Source of the DNA: an uncultured bacterium
Lineage (GTDB): Bacteria > Cyanobacteriota > Vampirovibrionia > Gastranaerophilales > Gastranaerophilaceae
Assembly (NCBI GenBank): GCA_902797985.1
Contig: CADBUZ010000008.1
Location: 47,907 to 111,906 of the forward strand
Direction: 5' to 3'
Length of the DNA stretch: 64,000 bases
Shown: positions 8,713 to 18,383 of the stretch, one piece after another
Position numbering within the stretch: position 1 is the first letter of the stretch
How the letters are laid out: each line of letters starts with the position of its first letter
Made by a program: the position numbers and the translations under genes
The notes under the pieces: model-generated
The model's database searches: none
Told to the model about the DNA's origin: nothing
The model's input: the letters and a program-made list of their open reading frames with translations, nothing else

Positions 8713-8991
8713 ATGAAAGTTAGAGCAAGTCATATTTTAGTAAAAACAGAAGAAGAAGCAAAAGATTTATACGAACAAATCCAAAACGGAGCAGATTTTG
8801 CAGAATTAGCAATGGAACATTCATTATGTCCATCAAAACGTGATGGTGGTGATTTAAGATTCTTCGGACGCGGTATGATGGTTAAACCATTTGAAGATGC
8901 TGCCTTCGATATGGAAGTAGGTCAAGTATCAGAACCGGTAGAAACTCAATTCGGATGGCATTTGATTAAACTTACTGATAAAAAGGATTAA
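8713..8991 (+). CDS. ppiC: Parvulin-type peptidyl-prolyl cis-trans isomerase (PpiC-like)
   Basis: Single-domain 92-residue parvulin that catalyses cis-trans isomerisation of peptidyl-prolyl bonds. It contains VRASHILVKTEEEA, DFAELAMEHSLCPSKRDGGDLRFFGRG and the C-terminal FGWHLIKLTDK strand, the complete PpiC fold with no signal peptide or chaperone domain, so it is predicted to be cytosolic. AAAGGAG precedes the ATG and a TATAAT lies at 8677-8682. It is separated from the Xaa-Pro peptidase gene by one base; the two are probably cotranscribed. Confidence 0.92.
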   Translation: MKVRASHILVKTEEEAKDLYEQIQNGADFAELAMEHSLCPSKRDGGDLRFFGRGMMVKPFEDAAFDMEVGQVSEPVETQFGWHLIKLTDKKD

Positions 8992-8992
8992 A

Positions 8993-10567
8993 ATGAATTT
9001 TAATGAACTGGGTGTAGACTATTTGTTGGTAAACACAACAAATCAGTTTTTATTGGAATATGCGCCAATAGAAGAAAATTCTTGCCACAATCTCACCGGA
9101 TTCACCGGTGATACCGGTGATGCTTTGTATTGTGCAAATGAAAAAATTTATTTGTTTGTTGATGGCAGATACCACACTCAAGCTGATTTAGAAGTTGACA
9201 AAGACAAAGTATCCGTTGTAAAACTAAAACTTGGAGAAAAACAAGACGAGGCTATATGTGAAAGAATTTTGCCAAATTCAACATTAGGGATTGTTTTTTC
9301 AAAAGTTTCTCAAAAAAGATATGAATACTTTAAAACCTTACTTAAAGTATTGAACGTAAAAATAAAACTGCTTGATATTGATATTTTTGAAAAACCTTAC
9401 AAAAAAACTTCTGCTAATGCAGAAATTATTTCTCCAAACTATACAGGAAAAACTTTTACAGATACCGTTAAAAAGCTTGAAAAACCTGTTTTATTTACTA
9501 ATTCTGAAGAAATTTCTTATATTTGTAATTTGAGAGATTTCTCTAAAAATTATGCGGTAAAAATAGACGGAAAATTATTAATAACAGAAAATGACACTAT
9601 CTTGTTTACGGATTCAAACATATCTCACGAAGAAAACCTTGACTTTAAAGTTAATAAATTAGAAGAATTTAACAATATTATAAAAAATATAACTTCTCCA
9701 ATTCTTGTTGATAAAGCAACAATAACAGCAAAAGATTATTCATTAATTAAAAAGCCTATATACAAAGAATCCCCTATCAAACTTTTTAAATCTGTCAAAA
9801 CAAAACAAGAATTAGAACATATGAAATACTGTTTTGAAATGACGGATAAAGCACTTACATCAACAAGAAATTATATATATGAAAATGAAAATTTATCCGA
9901 ATATGATATTGAAAAAGAATTAGAATCTAATTTCAAAAAATATGATGCAAAATCACTTAGCTTTAAATCAATAGTCGCAAGAAATCAAAATTCCGCTCAA
10001 GCTCACTATATGAATTCTTCAAAAAAAGAAATATTAAAAGATGGAGATTTAATATTAATTGATTGTGGGGCATATTACGAAGGAGGACTTGCAACAGATA
10101 TAACCAGAGTTTTTGTAAAAGGGGAACCCCTTCCTATTCAAAAAAAAGTTTATACAACCGTTCTTAAAATGTTTTTATTTGCCTTTAATCACAAAGTAAA
10201 AGAAGGTACAACGACAGGGTTTGAAATAGATAACGATACAAGAGGCTTTCTTGAAGAACATAAAATAGACAATTTCGTTTTTTCTCACGGATTAGGACAC
10301 GGTATTGGAGTGTGCGTCCACGAAGCACCTCCGAATTTAAGCAAGAATGACATCGCAAAAACTCCTATTAAAAATAATATGTGTTTTACGATAGAGCCGG
10401 GATTATATAACGATAAAGCTTTTGGAGTAAGGTTAGAAAACACATGCTATCTTGAAAATGGTGTTATTAAATCTTTCTCAAATATGTGTTATGAAAAAAA
10501 ACTAATTGATTTTTCAATGTTAACAGATATAGAAAAAAGTCAATTAAACAATTTTAAGGTTTTATAG
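8993..10567 (+). CDS. pepP: M24B Xaa-Pro aminopeptidase
   Basis: Metallopeptidase that removes N-terminal residues preceding proline. The pita-bread metal ligands are all visible: Asp in LILIDCGAYYEGG, Asp in LATDITRVF, His in HGLGHGIGV, Glu in CFTIEPGLY and Glu in GVRLEN. The N-terminal ~270 residues form creatinase-like domains with DGRYHTQA. Its 524 residues are within the range of the longer two-domain (AMP-type) members. It lies one base after the parvulin gene and four bases before the methyltransferase gene, so an operon is likely. Confidence 0.9.
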   Translation: MNFNELGVDYLLVNTTNQFLLEYAPIEENSCHNLTGFTGDTGDALYCANEKIYLFVDGRYHTQADLEVDKDKVSVVKLKLGEKQDEAICERILPNSTLGIVFSKVSQKRYEYFKTLLKVLNVKIKLLDIDIFEKPYKKTSANAEIISPNYTGKTFTDTVKKLEKPVLFTNSEEISYICNLRDFSKNYAVKIDGKLLITENDTILFTDSNISHEENLDFKVNKLEEFNNIIKNITSPILVDKATITAKDYSLIKKPIYKESPIKLFKSVKTKQELEHMKYCFEMTDKALTSTRNYIYENENLSEYDIEKELESNFKKYDAKSLSFKSIVARNQNSAQAHYMNSSKKEILKDGDLILIDCGAYYEGGLATDITRVFVKGEPLPIQKKVYTTVLKMFLFAFNHKVKEGTTTGFEIDNDTRGFLEEHKIDNFVFSHGLGHGIGVCVHEAPPNLSKNDIAKTPIKNNMCFTIEPGLYNDKAFGVRLENTCYLENGVIKSFSNMCYEKKLIDFSMLTDIEKSQLNNFKVL

Positions 10568-10571
10568 AATT

Positions 10572-11324
10572 ATGGAAATTACTGCAATAAATAATCAAAT
10601 AGTTAAAGAAACTGCAAAACTTCAACAAAAAAAATATAGAGAAGAAACTAATTTATTTTTACTTGAAGGTTATAAATCTGTTTATGAAGCTGTTCAATGC
10701 GGAATAGAACTTGAACGAGTTTTTGTTCTATCTGAAAAAGCAAATAAATACAACTTCATAAAACAAGAGTTAATAAAAACCACCTCAGCCGTATTAAAAA
10801 AACTATCAACGACCGAATCTGCCCCTGAAGTCGTAGCAGTTGGAAAACAACTTAAAAATGACTATGAAAAATTAAAATCTGCAACAAATGTTATTTTACT
10901 TGAAAACATATCTGATGCAGGCAATCTGGGAACAATAATTAGAAGTGCTGCAGCATTTAATATAGATTCTATTATCTTATACGGAAATACTGTTGATTTA
11001 TATAATCCAAAATGTGTGAGAGCCTCCGTAGGAAATCTTTGGAAAATTAATATTATTGTTATTAAATCTTTTGAACAACTAAAAAAATTCTTTAATGATT
11101 ACGAACGTGTAGCTACATTACCAAAAACAGATGATAGCGTATTTTTAAAAAATTGGACAAGCAAGAAAAAAACGCTGGTAATGTTTGGTTCAGAAGCAGA
11201 TGGTTTATCTGATGAATTAATAAACTATTCAACACAAAAACTTACAATTGAAATGAGAAATGATGTTGAATCTTTAAATTTAAGCACCTCTGCAAGTATA
11301 GTAATGTATAAACTTACAAATTAG
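10572..11324 (+). CDS. TrmH/SpoU-family RNA 2'-O-methyltransferase (RlmB-like)
   Basis: SAM-dependent ribose methyltransferase of the SPOUT class acting on rRNA or tRNA. The N-terminal substrate-binding domain includes FLLEGYKSVYEA. The catalytic knot has motif 1 NISDAGNLGTIIRSAAAF (residues ~113-130), motif 2 LVMFGSEADGLSDEL and motif 3 LNLSTSASIVMYKL. Its 250 residues are normal. Third gene of a ppiC-pepP-spoU run, closed by the hairpin terminator at 11325. The target nucleotide cannot be told from sequence; RlmB (23S G2251) is one possibility. Confidence 0.88.
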   Translation: MEITAINNQIVKETAKLQQKKYREETNLFLLEGYKSVYEAVQCGIELERVFVLSEKANKYNFIKQELIKTTSAVLKKLSTTESAPEVVAVGKQLKNDYEKLKSATNVILLENISDAGNLGTIIRSAAAFNIDSIILYGNTVDLYNPKCVRASVGNLWKINIIVIKSFEQLKKFFNDYERVATLPKTDDSVFLKNWTSKKKTLVMFGSEADGLSDELINYSTQKLTIEMRNDVESLNLSTSASIVMYKLTN

Positions 11325-11350
11325 AAAGCGGTAAATAATTTACCGCTTTT
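11325..11350. terminator. Bidirectional rho-independent terminator
   Basis: Perfect 11-bp stem AAAGCGGTAAA / TTTACCGCTTT with a 3-base TAA loop, flanked by A and T runs on both sides. It sits between the convergent methyltransferase and GH13-like genes and can serve both. Confidence 0.9.
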
Positions 11351-11356
11351 ATAAAA

Positions 11357-14300
11357 TTATTTCGATGTTACATCGATATTTTTACCTTTTTTAGCTTCAG
11401 GCTTTCCTGTATCTGCATATGCATTATTTTTTGGAATATTGTACATGTGATTAAAGTATTCACGAACTCTTGTCTTTTTATTTATTAAAGAAGTTCTTTC
11501 ATTGGCAACATTTTCAGGAATATGATAAAGCATCATTACACCATCCGGAGAAGTATTACCATCCATAAGAATACCATCTTCTTTTCCGTCTACAATTCGT
11601 TTAATAAAGTAGTCATCACCGTTATTGCAAACCTTATATATTGCATTGTCATTAGGGTTAACATTTTTGAATATTGTACCTGCATTTAAGGATATTTTAC
11701 CTTTTGGTCCTTTTAAATATATACTGTCTAACCAAGCATCTGAAGGATGAAGGTGACTAACAGGTACTTTTGGATCTGTAGATACACCGTTAGGGTTGAA
11801 TACAGATATTGTCATTGCACCATTCGATGCTTGTGACATAACTGCTGAACATTCCATAACCTCGCTAGATCCGTTCTTAAACGCTGATTGTTTGTCCAAT
11901 TTATACATTGTACCATTATTTAATGCTTCTAGCATATTTATATCATCGTCTTTTCTATTAGCAGAAATATCCATAATTTGATTTCTATAATCAGCTATAT
12001 CTGCCCTGAAATTACCTGAGTCTTTATCTAAAACGGATTCATCTAACGCATTACGGTTTTGAAGATATGTGTTTTGACATTTATCTTCTCCACCTGTCAT
12101 ACCTAATTCATCCCCTGCATACAATGTAGGGTTTCCTGATAATGCACCGAGATATCGCATAATCATTCTGGTTTTTACACGACCGACTTCCGTTGCTTTT
12201 GAATCAACTCTATTTCTATAGTTGTTAAGAGCATCCTTGTCTAAAAGTCCCTTTACACCATATTTTTCTTCAGCTTGATCAAACACTATATCGAATGCAT
12301 CAGGGATTGGTTTTGAGCCAAAGCCATCTTTTTCAAGCACTTTTTTATAACTGTCAGGATTAGCAGAACTATGTTTATCATCAGCATTTTTATAATACTT
12401 ACCATTTACAACGTCTGCTACTGATTTTGATAAAGCAGAATATAACTTATTATATTTATCATCAATTTCTGCGTATTTTGCTTGTTTTTTATCTTCGCTT
12501 ATATTGCTTTCGCTAACCTTGCGTTTTTCTTCATTTTTCAAATCATTGTTTATAGCACCTATGCTGTTTCTTAATAATTCACCATTTGCAACAGCTTTAG
12601 CACTTGAATTTTTGAAAAATTCATTGTCATTATAAATGATGTTTTTATCATAATCAGAAAGTTCACTTTCATTCATAATATCATTCATAATCATATATGC
12701 TGTTTTTCTATGACCAACATCATCTTTATTCATTAAATCTGCGTTATACAAGCTCATATCCATTGACAAGAAATGTACCATTCTTGGCTTATCGTGGTTA
12801 CTTGCGAATGTATATGAATTTCTTTTGTAATCAATTGGTTTATCGGCAAATCTGGAAATAGAATCTTCCAATTTTCTAATTCTTTCAGAATCTTTGTTTC
12901 CGACTTTATCATCACCCGTTACAAAATCATACCCAAACATATTTGTTATTCCGTCAAAGAAATATGAATAGTTAGCCTCAGAAGTTATACCCGCTAAATC
13001 AAGAAGTGAGCCTATTGCTTTTCCTTCATTATCATATATAACATCACCATTGTCAGGCATTGTATCCCTAATAATTCCGTCAACGTCTGTCAATTCGGCT
13101 ACCGTATATGAATTAGGATTTTCTTTTTTGATAACTTCGACCATATTTCCCCAGAATTTAATATTATTATTCCAAGCAGTATCGAATCTTTGGTCGCCAT
13201 TTCTAACAGAATCAAAATCGGCAACGTCTTTTGCAGCATCAAATCTCCAATCAAGACCTAATCCCGAACGATCAACCATAACTTCTGCCAGTTTAAAACT
13301 GTTTGCGTTTGTATTTTGAATACGTTTATTAATAGAAGATGCAACAAAAGTAATGTCTTTTGTTTCAAGATTACTAATACCTTTCTTCATTCTGTTAACA
13401 ATTTGAGAAGCTTCATTTTCTTGACTGTCACCATTGATTCCAAAATGTTTCAAAGTACCTTTCTTCATCATATCGTCATAATCATATGCAATTTCACCAT
13501 TTTCAAGCTTTTTAACTTTCGCATCAGGCATAAAGGCCTTTACAATAGCATATTTTGCTATATCTTCTGCCACTAATGGTATTACATATTGACCATATTC
13601 TGTAAGATTGTCACCATCAAATAAAGGTTCTTTTGAATTTTTATCTACCTCATTAAGAACTTTATCTGCAAATGCTTTAATATCTTCTTTAAATACGCTG
13701 TTCATCTTATCATATGTTTTTGCATATTCTTTAGGAACATTATATGTAGAATCAACCATTGCCTCATATCTTGATTGACCAATATGATCCTCATCAGGTG
13801 AACGTTTTGACAAATAAGGTGATGACAATGCACCTTGCATATCCGGAGCAAATTCAATAGAATCAAGTGGTAACTCCATCAATGATGAAATCAATAATTC
13901 ATCATAGTCATCCGATTTTGGACGCATTTCATAATTATCTTCAAGTACATTTTGAATAACTTGTCTTGAAAGTCTGACATCTTCAGGCAATTTAGGATTG
14001 TCAGGATTTTGTGAATTTAAAATACCTTCAATTCTGTTATATGCTTTTGCTGGTTTATCTGAAATTTCACCAATTGTTTTTGCAACATACTCATTGTGAA
14101 CATTTCTAACATGTCTTGTCCAATATTTTGCAGCACCTGCTGCTAAATCTTGAACCTCAGCATTTGCTCTGCGTAATCTATTCATTTCTACTGCACGTTC
14201 TGCAGGATCTTTTATATCTGACAATAGTTCATTATCATAATTAGATGTGAAATAATTAAGCTTTGACATATCCGTATATGCGTTCCAGCATACAAATCCG

Positions 14301-15658
14301 CCTTCATTTTTTTCTTCAATACTTATACCGGACATAGCTCCTACAAACATTGTCCCTCTTGGAGAATCAAGTTTTACTCTGTTTGCTTTTTCTCTTGTTG
14401 CATTTACTTCATTTAGGTTTTCAACATTCTTTCTATACTCATATGGATCGACTTCAAAAGCATATGGAATTACAGTATCATCATGAGTATTAATTGCAAG
14501 TTTATTTCCGTTAGGATTTGTCTTTGAATAATGATCAATAATTGATGTAGTATCTTTGCGTTCTTTGTCTGTTACCATTGAGTTGTCAAAAATTTGAAGT
14601 GTTGTTGGTTTATCAGGATCATATTTTTTATTTTCTGAAATTTTATATTGACCATTACTTTGAAGTGAATATTCAAATGGTGAATTTACTAATTTATGAT
14701 TTAAATTTTCGTAATTAGCAGGAATAACCCCCATGCCAAGAGCATTATCTTTTAACCCACTCATACGGAAATAGTAATATTCTGCAGGTTTTTCATCATT
14801 ATCCATCCATTTTATAGCACGTTGGAAATGAATACCTTGCAAACCTTCTGATGTAAAGGTTCCGTCATCTACTAAATTCATACCATTTTTAAAGGCTTCT
14901 CTTTGAAGAGAATTATAATTATTAATGGTACCTGCACCACCTGCCATAAGCATGTTATTTTCATTCCAATAACCGAATCTTGATGCATTACTAGCACCCT
15001 TAAGAGGAGTTGTAATTAAACGTTTAAACCCTTTTTCTCTAAGCTCATGAAGTTTTGCCTCAAGCCCTGCCATACTTCCGCCAAATGAGTTTGCGAAAGT
15101 ACGATTAGAATTTCTAATCTTATCAGCAATAGCTTTCTTTTCATCTGCCGTTTCCGGCTTAATAATCTTTCCTGTATCTTTATCATTGAAGCCGGCATAA
15201 ACATACCCCGGTGCAAATGAATCATGCATTGCAAGATACATTGGACCTTGTTTTGTTACACTTGTTCCTTTTCTTGTAACTATTGAACAGCCGTCTTTTT
15301 CATTATTGTCTTCATGGATATATTTAACTACATTTCCTGTATTTTTATCTTTAATAACCATTCTATATGCAAACGGTTGAGTATCTTCTAAGTCTAAATC
15401 ATATCTTGGTTCAACTACCACACCACTCTTTGGTACATCAGCAGTAAAAAATGGTTCCATGCTTCCGTCAGAACCTCTTTCCACAAAGAAATTATTCTTC
15501 TTATCAATTCCTACTCTGAAGAATTGAACCTCGCAATCATATTTTGAGGAATCATAAACACAATTGAACTCGTAGGCTTGAGCACCTGTATCGGTTTTCT
15601 TGTGTTGATATCCTTGAAATGCTACATTTCTTACTTGATTTGACTTATTAATTTCCAT
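11357..15658 (-). CDS. Giant GH13-like (alpha-amylase superfamily) protein with FQG-type N-terminus
   Basis: A 1433-residue protein with a spread-out but recognisable GH13 active site. LVDDGTFTSEGL (~264) resembles region I, GLDWRFDAAKD (~808) carries the nucleophile Asp of region II, VAELTD (~856) the acid/base Glu of region III, and ASNHDKPR (~954) the HD pair of region IV. NPTLYAGDELG (~1179) is the usual barrel end. Between regions I and II are ~540 residues, far more than a normal B domain. Residues 1-130 look like beta sandwich. There is no signal peptide; it starts MEINKSNQVRNVAFQGY, a motif shared with other proteins here. It likely acts on an alpha-glucan; substrate and location are unknown. 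Confidence 0.8.
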   Translation of the reverse strand: MEINKSNQVRNVAFQGYQHKKTDTGAQAYEFNCVYDSSKYDCEVQFFRVGIDKKNNFFVERGSDGSMEPFFTADVPKSGVVVEPRYDLDLEDTQPFAYRMVIKDKNTGNVVKYIHEDNNEKDGCSIVTRKGTSVTKQGPMYLAMHDSFAPGYVYAGFNDKDTGKIIKPETADEKKAIADKIRNSNRTFANSFGGSMAGLEAKLHELREKGFKRLITTPLKGASNASRFGYWNENNMLMAGGAGTINNYNSLQREAFKNGMNLVDDGTFTSEGLQGIHFQRAIKWMDNDEKPAEYYYFRMSGLKDNALGMGVIPANYENLNHKLVNSPFEYSLQSNGQYKISENKKYDPDKPTTLQIFDNSMVTDKERKDTTSIIDHYSKTNPNGNKLAINTHDDTVIPYAFEVDPYEYRKNVENLNEVNATREKANRVKLDSPRGTMFVGAMSGISIEEKNEGGFVCWNAYTDMSKLNYFTSNYDNELLSDIKDPAERAVEMNRLRRANAEVQDLAAGAAKYWTRHVRNVHNEYVAKTIGEISDKPAKAYNRIEGILNSQNPDNPKLPEDVRLSRQVIQNVLEDNYEMRPKSDDYDELLISSLMELPLDSIEFAPDMQGALSSPYLSKRSPDEDHIGQSRYEAMVDSTYNVPKEYAKTYDKMNSVFKEDIKAFADKVLNEVDKNSKEPLFDGDNLTEYGQYVIPLVAEDIAKYAIVKAFMPDAKVKKLENGEIAYDYDDMMKKGTLKHFGINGDSQENEASQIVNRMKKGISNLETKDITFVASSINKRIQNTNANSFKLAEVMVDRSGLGLDWRFDAAKDVADFDSVRNGDQRFDTAWNNNIKFWGNMVEVIKKENPNSYTVAELTDVDGIIRDTMPDNGDVIYDNEGKAIGSLLDLAGITSEANYSYFFDGITNMFGYDFVTGDDKVGNKDSERIRKLEDSISRFADKPIDYKRNSYTFASNHDKPRMVHFLSMDMSLYNADLMNKDDVGHRKTAYMIMNDIMNESELSDYDKNIIYNDNEFFKNSSAKAVANGELLRNSIGAINNDLKNEEKRKVSESNISEDKKQAKYAEIDDKYNKLYSALSKSVADVVNGKYYKNADDKHSSANPDSYKKVLEKDGFGSKPIPDAFDIVFDQAEEKYGVKGLLDKDALNNYRNRVDSKATEVGRVKTRMIMRYLGALSGNPTLYAGDELGMTGGEDKCQNTYLQNRNALDESVLDKDSGNFRADIADYRNQIMDISANRKDDDINMLEALNNGTMYKLDKQSAFKNGSSEVMECSAVMSQASNGAMTISVFNPNGVSTDPKVPVSHLHPSDAWLDSIYLKGPKGKISLNAGTIFKNVNPNDNAIYKVCNNGDDYFIKRIVDGKEDGILMDGNTSPDGVMMLYHIPENVANERTSLINKKTRVREYFNHMYNIPKNNAYADTGKPEAKKGKNIDVTSK

Positions 15659-15864
15659 GCAAAGACACTCCTATTTCACATTAATAAGAAACCTGAAAAC
15701 AAGATTTTTTGCTACTGTGATAACAATATATTAATAAAAATTTACATTAATGTAAAGAGAATTTAAGAGTCTTAAAAAATTTATTTTTATAAATTTAATA
15801 TAACCCATGTACAAAATTAAAAAAATAATTTATACTAATGTTAGAGAATAAAAAAGGACAAATT

Positions 15865-16071
15865 ATGGCATTCGGAATAAACGGCAGTGATCCATTCAAA
15901 TCATATCAGTCACACGCTGATGCAGGTGGCGGAATGGGCGTTTTTGCAAAAAGAAAAAGAAAAGACGAAAAGAAAAAGGATGATGAAAACGATAAACTAT
16001 TAGAAATGGACGATGATCAAGATGATGATAATCTAGAAATTGATTTTGATGACTCTGATTTCTTAGAATAG
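15865..16071 (+). CDS. Small acidic-tailed hypothetical protein
   Basis: A 68-residue protein of unknown function starting MAFGINGSDPFKSYQ, with a glycine-rich stretch (ADAGGGMGVF), then a basic block (KRKRKDEKKK) and a strongly acidic tail (MDDDQDDDNLEIDFDDSDFLE). The reading frame is open from 15838, but the ATG at 15865 is chosen because AAAAAGGACA lies seven bases upstream. The charge-segregated, probably disordered composition suggests a small binding protein. It lies between the GH13 gene and the regulatory operon, both on the other strand. Confidence 0.65.
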   Translation: MAFGINGSDPFKSYQSHADAGGGMGVFAKRKRKDEKKKDDENDKLLEMDDDQDDDNLEIDFDDSDFLE

Positions 16072-16150
16072 TTTATGAGTCAGCATTTAATAGAATAATA
16101 TTTGTTATGTAAAAGTTGCTACATCTTTGTATATAATTATCAAAATTACT

Positions 16151-17203
16151 TTAGCTTTCTCTTACGCTTCTTTTTGAAATAGCCTTTAATCTTTCGTATA
16201 ATTCAATTTCTTCTTTCGAGAGTTTTTTAGGGAGGTCTATTTTTATTGTTACTATTAAATCTCCTTTTATGCCGTCTTTTTCAAGACCTTGTTCAGAAAT
16301 TCTATATTTTTGTCCGCTGTATGTCATTGGCATTAATTTCATTTTGATAGTTTCTCCATTCATTTCAAATGAAATAAATCCGCCTAATACAGCTTCATAA
16401 GGTGCGATAGGGATTGTTCTAATAATGTCTAACCCATCATATTGAATATCTTGCGCATTTTCTATATTTATAACAAGGAATAAATCTCCTCTTTTTCCGC
16501 CGTTATATCCTTTGTTCCCTTCCCCTTCAACACGAATTTTGCTTCCTTGTTTTACTTTTGGAGGAATTTTTACAGTTAGTTTGTTATATTTAGATTTTTC
16601 GCCTGCGCCTCCGCAAGAAGGACATACAGAACCGTTTATGAATTTTCTTCCCTTGCATTTTTCACACGTTTCCATGTGTAAAATATTAACAATCCTGTCT
16701 GTTCCATTAATTGCTTCTTCAAGTGATAATGTAACGTGTGTGGTGATGTCTTTCCCATCTATTTTGGGTGGAGTATATTTCTTTTGTTTAGGCTTACTGT
16801 TTTTTATAAGTCCCTTTATAAAATCTGAAAAAATGTTCTTATTATGGACTGTTTTAGCCTGTTCTCTCATTTTAGAAAAAGTATTTTCTTTTTTAGGTTT
16901 TACAGGTTCTTGTTCTTCTTTAGGTTCTTCCTTTTTTGCCTCTTTTGTTTTCTTTGGTTTTTCTTGTGTTTCATTATCTGCATACTTATATAGTTTCATA
17001 ATCGAATCGTATTGTTCACGTTTTTGAGGGCTTGATAAGGTTTCGTATGCTTCTGTTATCTCTTTGAATTTTTCTATTATTTCAGGGGTGTTACCTGCAA
17101 TATCAGGATGGCAAGTGTGAACGAGCCTTCTATAGGCTTTTTTTACATCTTCAATTTTTGCATTGTATGGTATTCCTAATATTTTGTAATAATCTTTTTT
17201 CAT
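16151..17203 (-). CDS. DnaJ-like cochaperone with a reduced zinc finger
   Basis: J-domain protein that stimulates DnaK. Residues ~3-66 form a full J domain with HPD in HTCHPDIAG. A Lys/Glu-rich linker (~75-120) replaces the Gly/Phe region. CEKCKGRKF and CPSCGGAGE supply two CxxCxG repeats (one zinc site) instead of the four of DnaJ. The two C-terminal substrate-binding beta domains (KIPPKVKQGSKIRVEGEG and on) are intact. The ATG at 17203 has GAGAAG upstream. It is the last gene of the regulatory operon, nine bases after the pentapeptide gene. It is probably a paralogue rather than the main DnaJ. Confidence 0.85.
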   Translation of the reverse strand: MKKDYYKILGIPYNAKIEDVKKAYRRLVHTCHPDIAGNTPEIIEKFKEITEAYETLSSPQKREQYDSIMKLYKYADNETQEKPKKTKEAKKEEPKEEQEPVKPKKENTFSKMREQAKTVHNKNIFSDFIKGLIKNSKPKQKKYTPPKIDGKDITTHVTLSLEEAINGTDRIVNILHMETCEKCKGRKFINGSVCPSCGGAGEKSKYNKLTVKIPPKVKQGSKIRVEGEGNKGYNGGKRGDLFLVINIENAQDIQYDGLDIIRTIPIAPYEAVLGGFISFEMNGETIKMKLMPMTYSGQKYRISEQGLEKDGIKGDLIVTIKIDLPKKLSKEEIELYERLKAISKRSVRES

Positions 17204-17215
17204 CAAAACTTCTCA

Positions 17216-17746
17216 TTAATAATCAGAAACTTCATTATCTTCATCATCTTGCAGAGAGGATAAATCCGCTGAATACATTCCGTCAAAATCATCAGGAAGT
17301 AAATCGTTGTCCGGCCAAACGGTTCCGTCATCAAATCTGCAAGCATTTAAGTTAAAGCTTGTCGATAAATCTGAATTTGATAAATCTGACTCTTGGAATA
17401 CAGAACCTGCCATATCTGCTTCATTAAAATTACAATAATCTAATACCGCATAGCTAAAATCTGTTCCGTTTAGTACTGAGTTAGAAAAATCACATTCCGC
17501 TAAATTGCTTCTGGTAAAATCTGCAGATGTAAGGTCGCATTCTGAAAATTGTACATTTAATAAGTGTGAATCAGAAAATGTTGATGATGTAAAATCAACG
17601 TTTGTAAAACAAACATCTTTTATCTCTGTATTTGATAAATCAACCTCGCTTAAATCAATTCCGGTTTCTGCATTTTGACTTGCATAATCATTGAATGCTT
17701 CTGTATCATTTAATATTAAATCAATTAATTCGTCTTTAGATTTCAT
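17216..17746 (-). CDS. Pentapeptide-repeat protein
   Basis: A 176-residue protein. Residues ~30-130 are tandem A(D/N)LXX-type pentapeptides, for example LSEVDLSNTEIKDVCF, LTSADFTRSNLAECDF and LNGTDFSYAVLDYCNF, which fold as a right-handed quadrilateral beta helix. The C-terminal tail is acidic (SSLQDDEDNEVSDY). There is no signal peptide. Function in this family is mostly unknown; cyanobacteria carry many such proteins. TAGGAG precedes the ATG. It is separated by seven bases from the response regulator gene upstream and ten from dnaJ-like downstream, so it belongs to the operon. Confidence 0.85.
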   Translation of the reverse strand: MKSKDELIDLILNDTEAFNDYASQNAETGIDLSEVDLSNTEIKDVCFTNVDFTSSTFSDSHLLNVQFSECDLTSADFTRSNLAECDFSNSVLNGTDFSYAVLDYCNFNEADMAGSVFQESDLSNSDLSTSFNLNACRFDDGTVWPDNDLLPDDFDGMYSADLSSLQDDEDNEVSDY

Positions 17747-17753
17747 AATTCTC

Positions 17754-18377
17754 CTAACTTACTATATTCATTTGAATAGCAAGTAAAACTGCTTGAGTTC
17801 TACTTTTAACCTTTAATTTTTTAAAGATTGTATTCAAATGTGTTTTTACTGTAACATCTCTGACAAAAAGTTTTTCTGCGATTTCTTGATTGCTTTTCCC
17901 TTCTGCAACTAATGCCAAAACTTCTTTTTCTCTTTCTGTTAAAGGTTCTATATCACCTTTTTGTTCAAAAGAAACATCCTTTTTAGTTTTTTCTTCTTGC
18001 CATTTAGATCTTCTTAAAACGGCTTCAATTCTTGCTAATAAATTAGGAAGAATGTATGGTTTTACGACATAATCATCGGCACCGTATTTTAGACCAGAAA
18101 CAATTTTGTGTTCTTCATTTACTGCCGTAATCATTATAATAGGAAGGTATTTTGTGTTTGGGTTATTTCTTATAGCTTTAAGGGTATCCCAACCATCCAT
18201 TAGAGGCATCATAACATCAAGGAGAACTAAATCGATATCTTTATAGCCTTCTTCTAATGCTTTAAGAGCATCTACTCCATTCGTAACAACGTGAACATTA
18301 TATCCGTACAAAGGAAGAGTATCGCTAAGATACTTAGGATTATCATCAACTATTAAAATTTTAGAAAATTCTTCCAT
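17754..18377 (-). CDS. NarL/LuxR-type response regulator (first of two)
   Basis: A 207-residue two-domain regulator. The receiver domain (residues ~6-122) has the acidic pair in ILIVDDN, phospho-acceptor Asp in [14 protein letters not shown], the T in MITAVNE and the K in [12 protein letters not shown] linker leads to the LuxR helix-turn-helix [36 protein letters not shown] at ~145-180. The KP(Y/F)-type receiver is unusual joined to a LuxR output. It lies six bases after the second regulator gene. No histidine kinase is in the operon, so the input must come from elsewhere. Confidence 0.9.
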   Translation of the reverse strand: MEEFSKILIVDDNPKYLSDTLPLYGYNVHVVTNGVDALKALEEGYKDIDLVLLDVMMPLMDGWDTLKAIRNNPNTKYLPIIMITAVNEEHKIVSGLKYGADDYVVKPYILPNLLARIEAVLRRSKWQEEKTKKDVSFEQKGDIEPLTEREKEVLALVAEGKSNQEIAEKLFVRDVTVKTHLNTIFKKLKVKSRTQAVLLAIQMNIVS

Positions 18378-18383
18378 TTTGTC

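Noticed and set aside
13050..13576. Plus-strand frames inside the GH13-like gene
   Set aside because: They lie opposite a clearly conserved coding region and have no features of their own.
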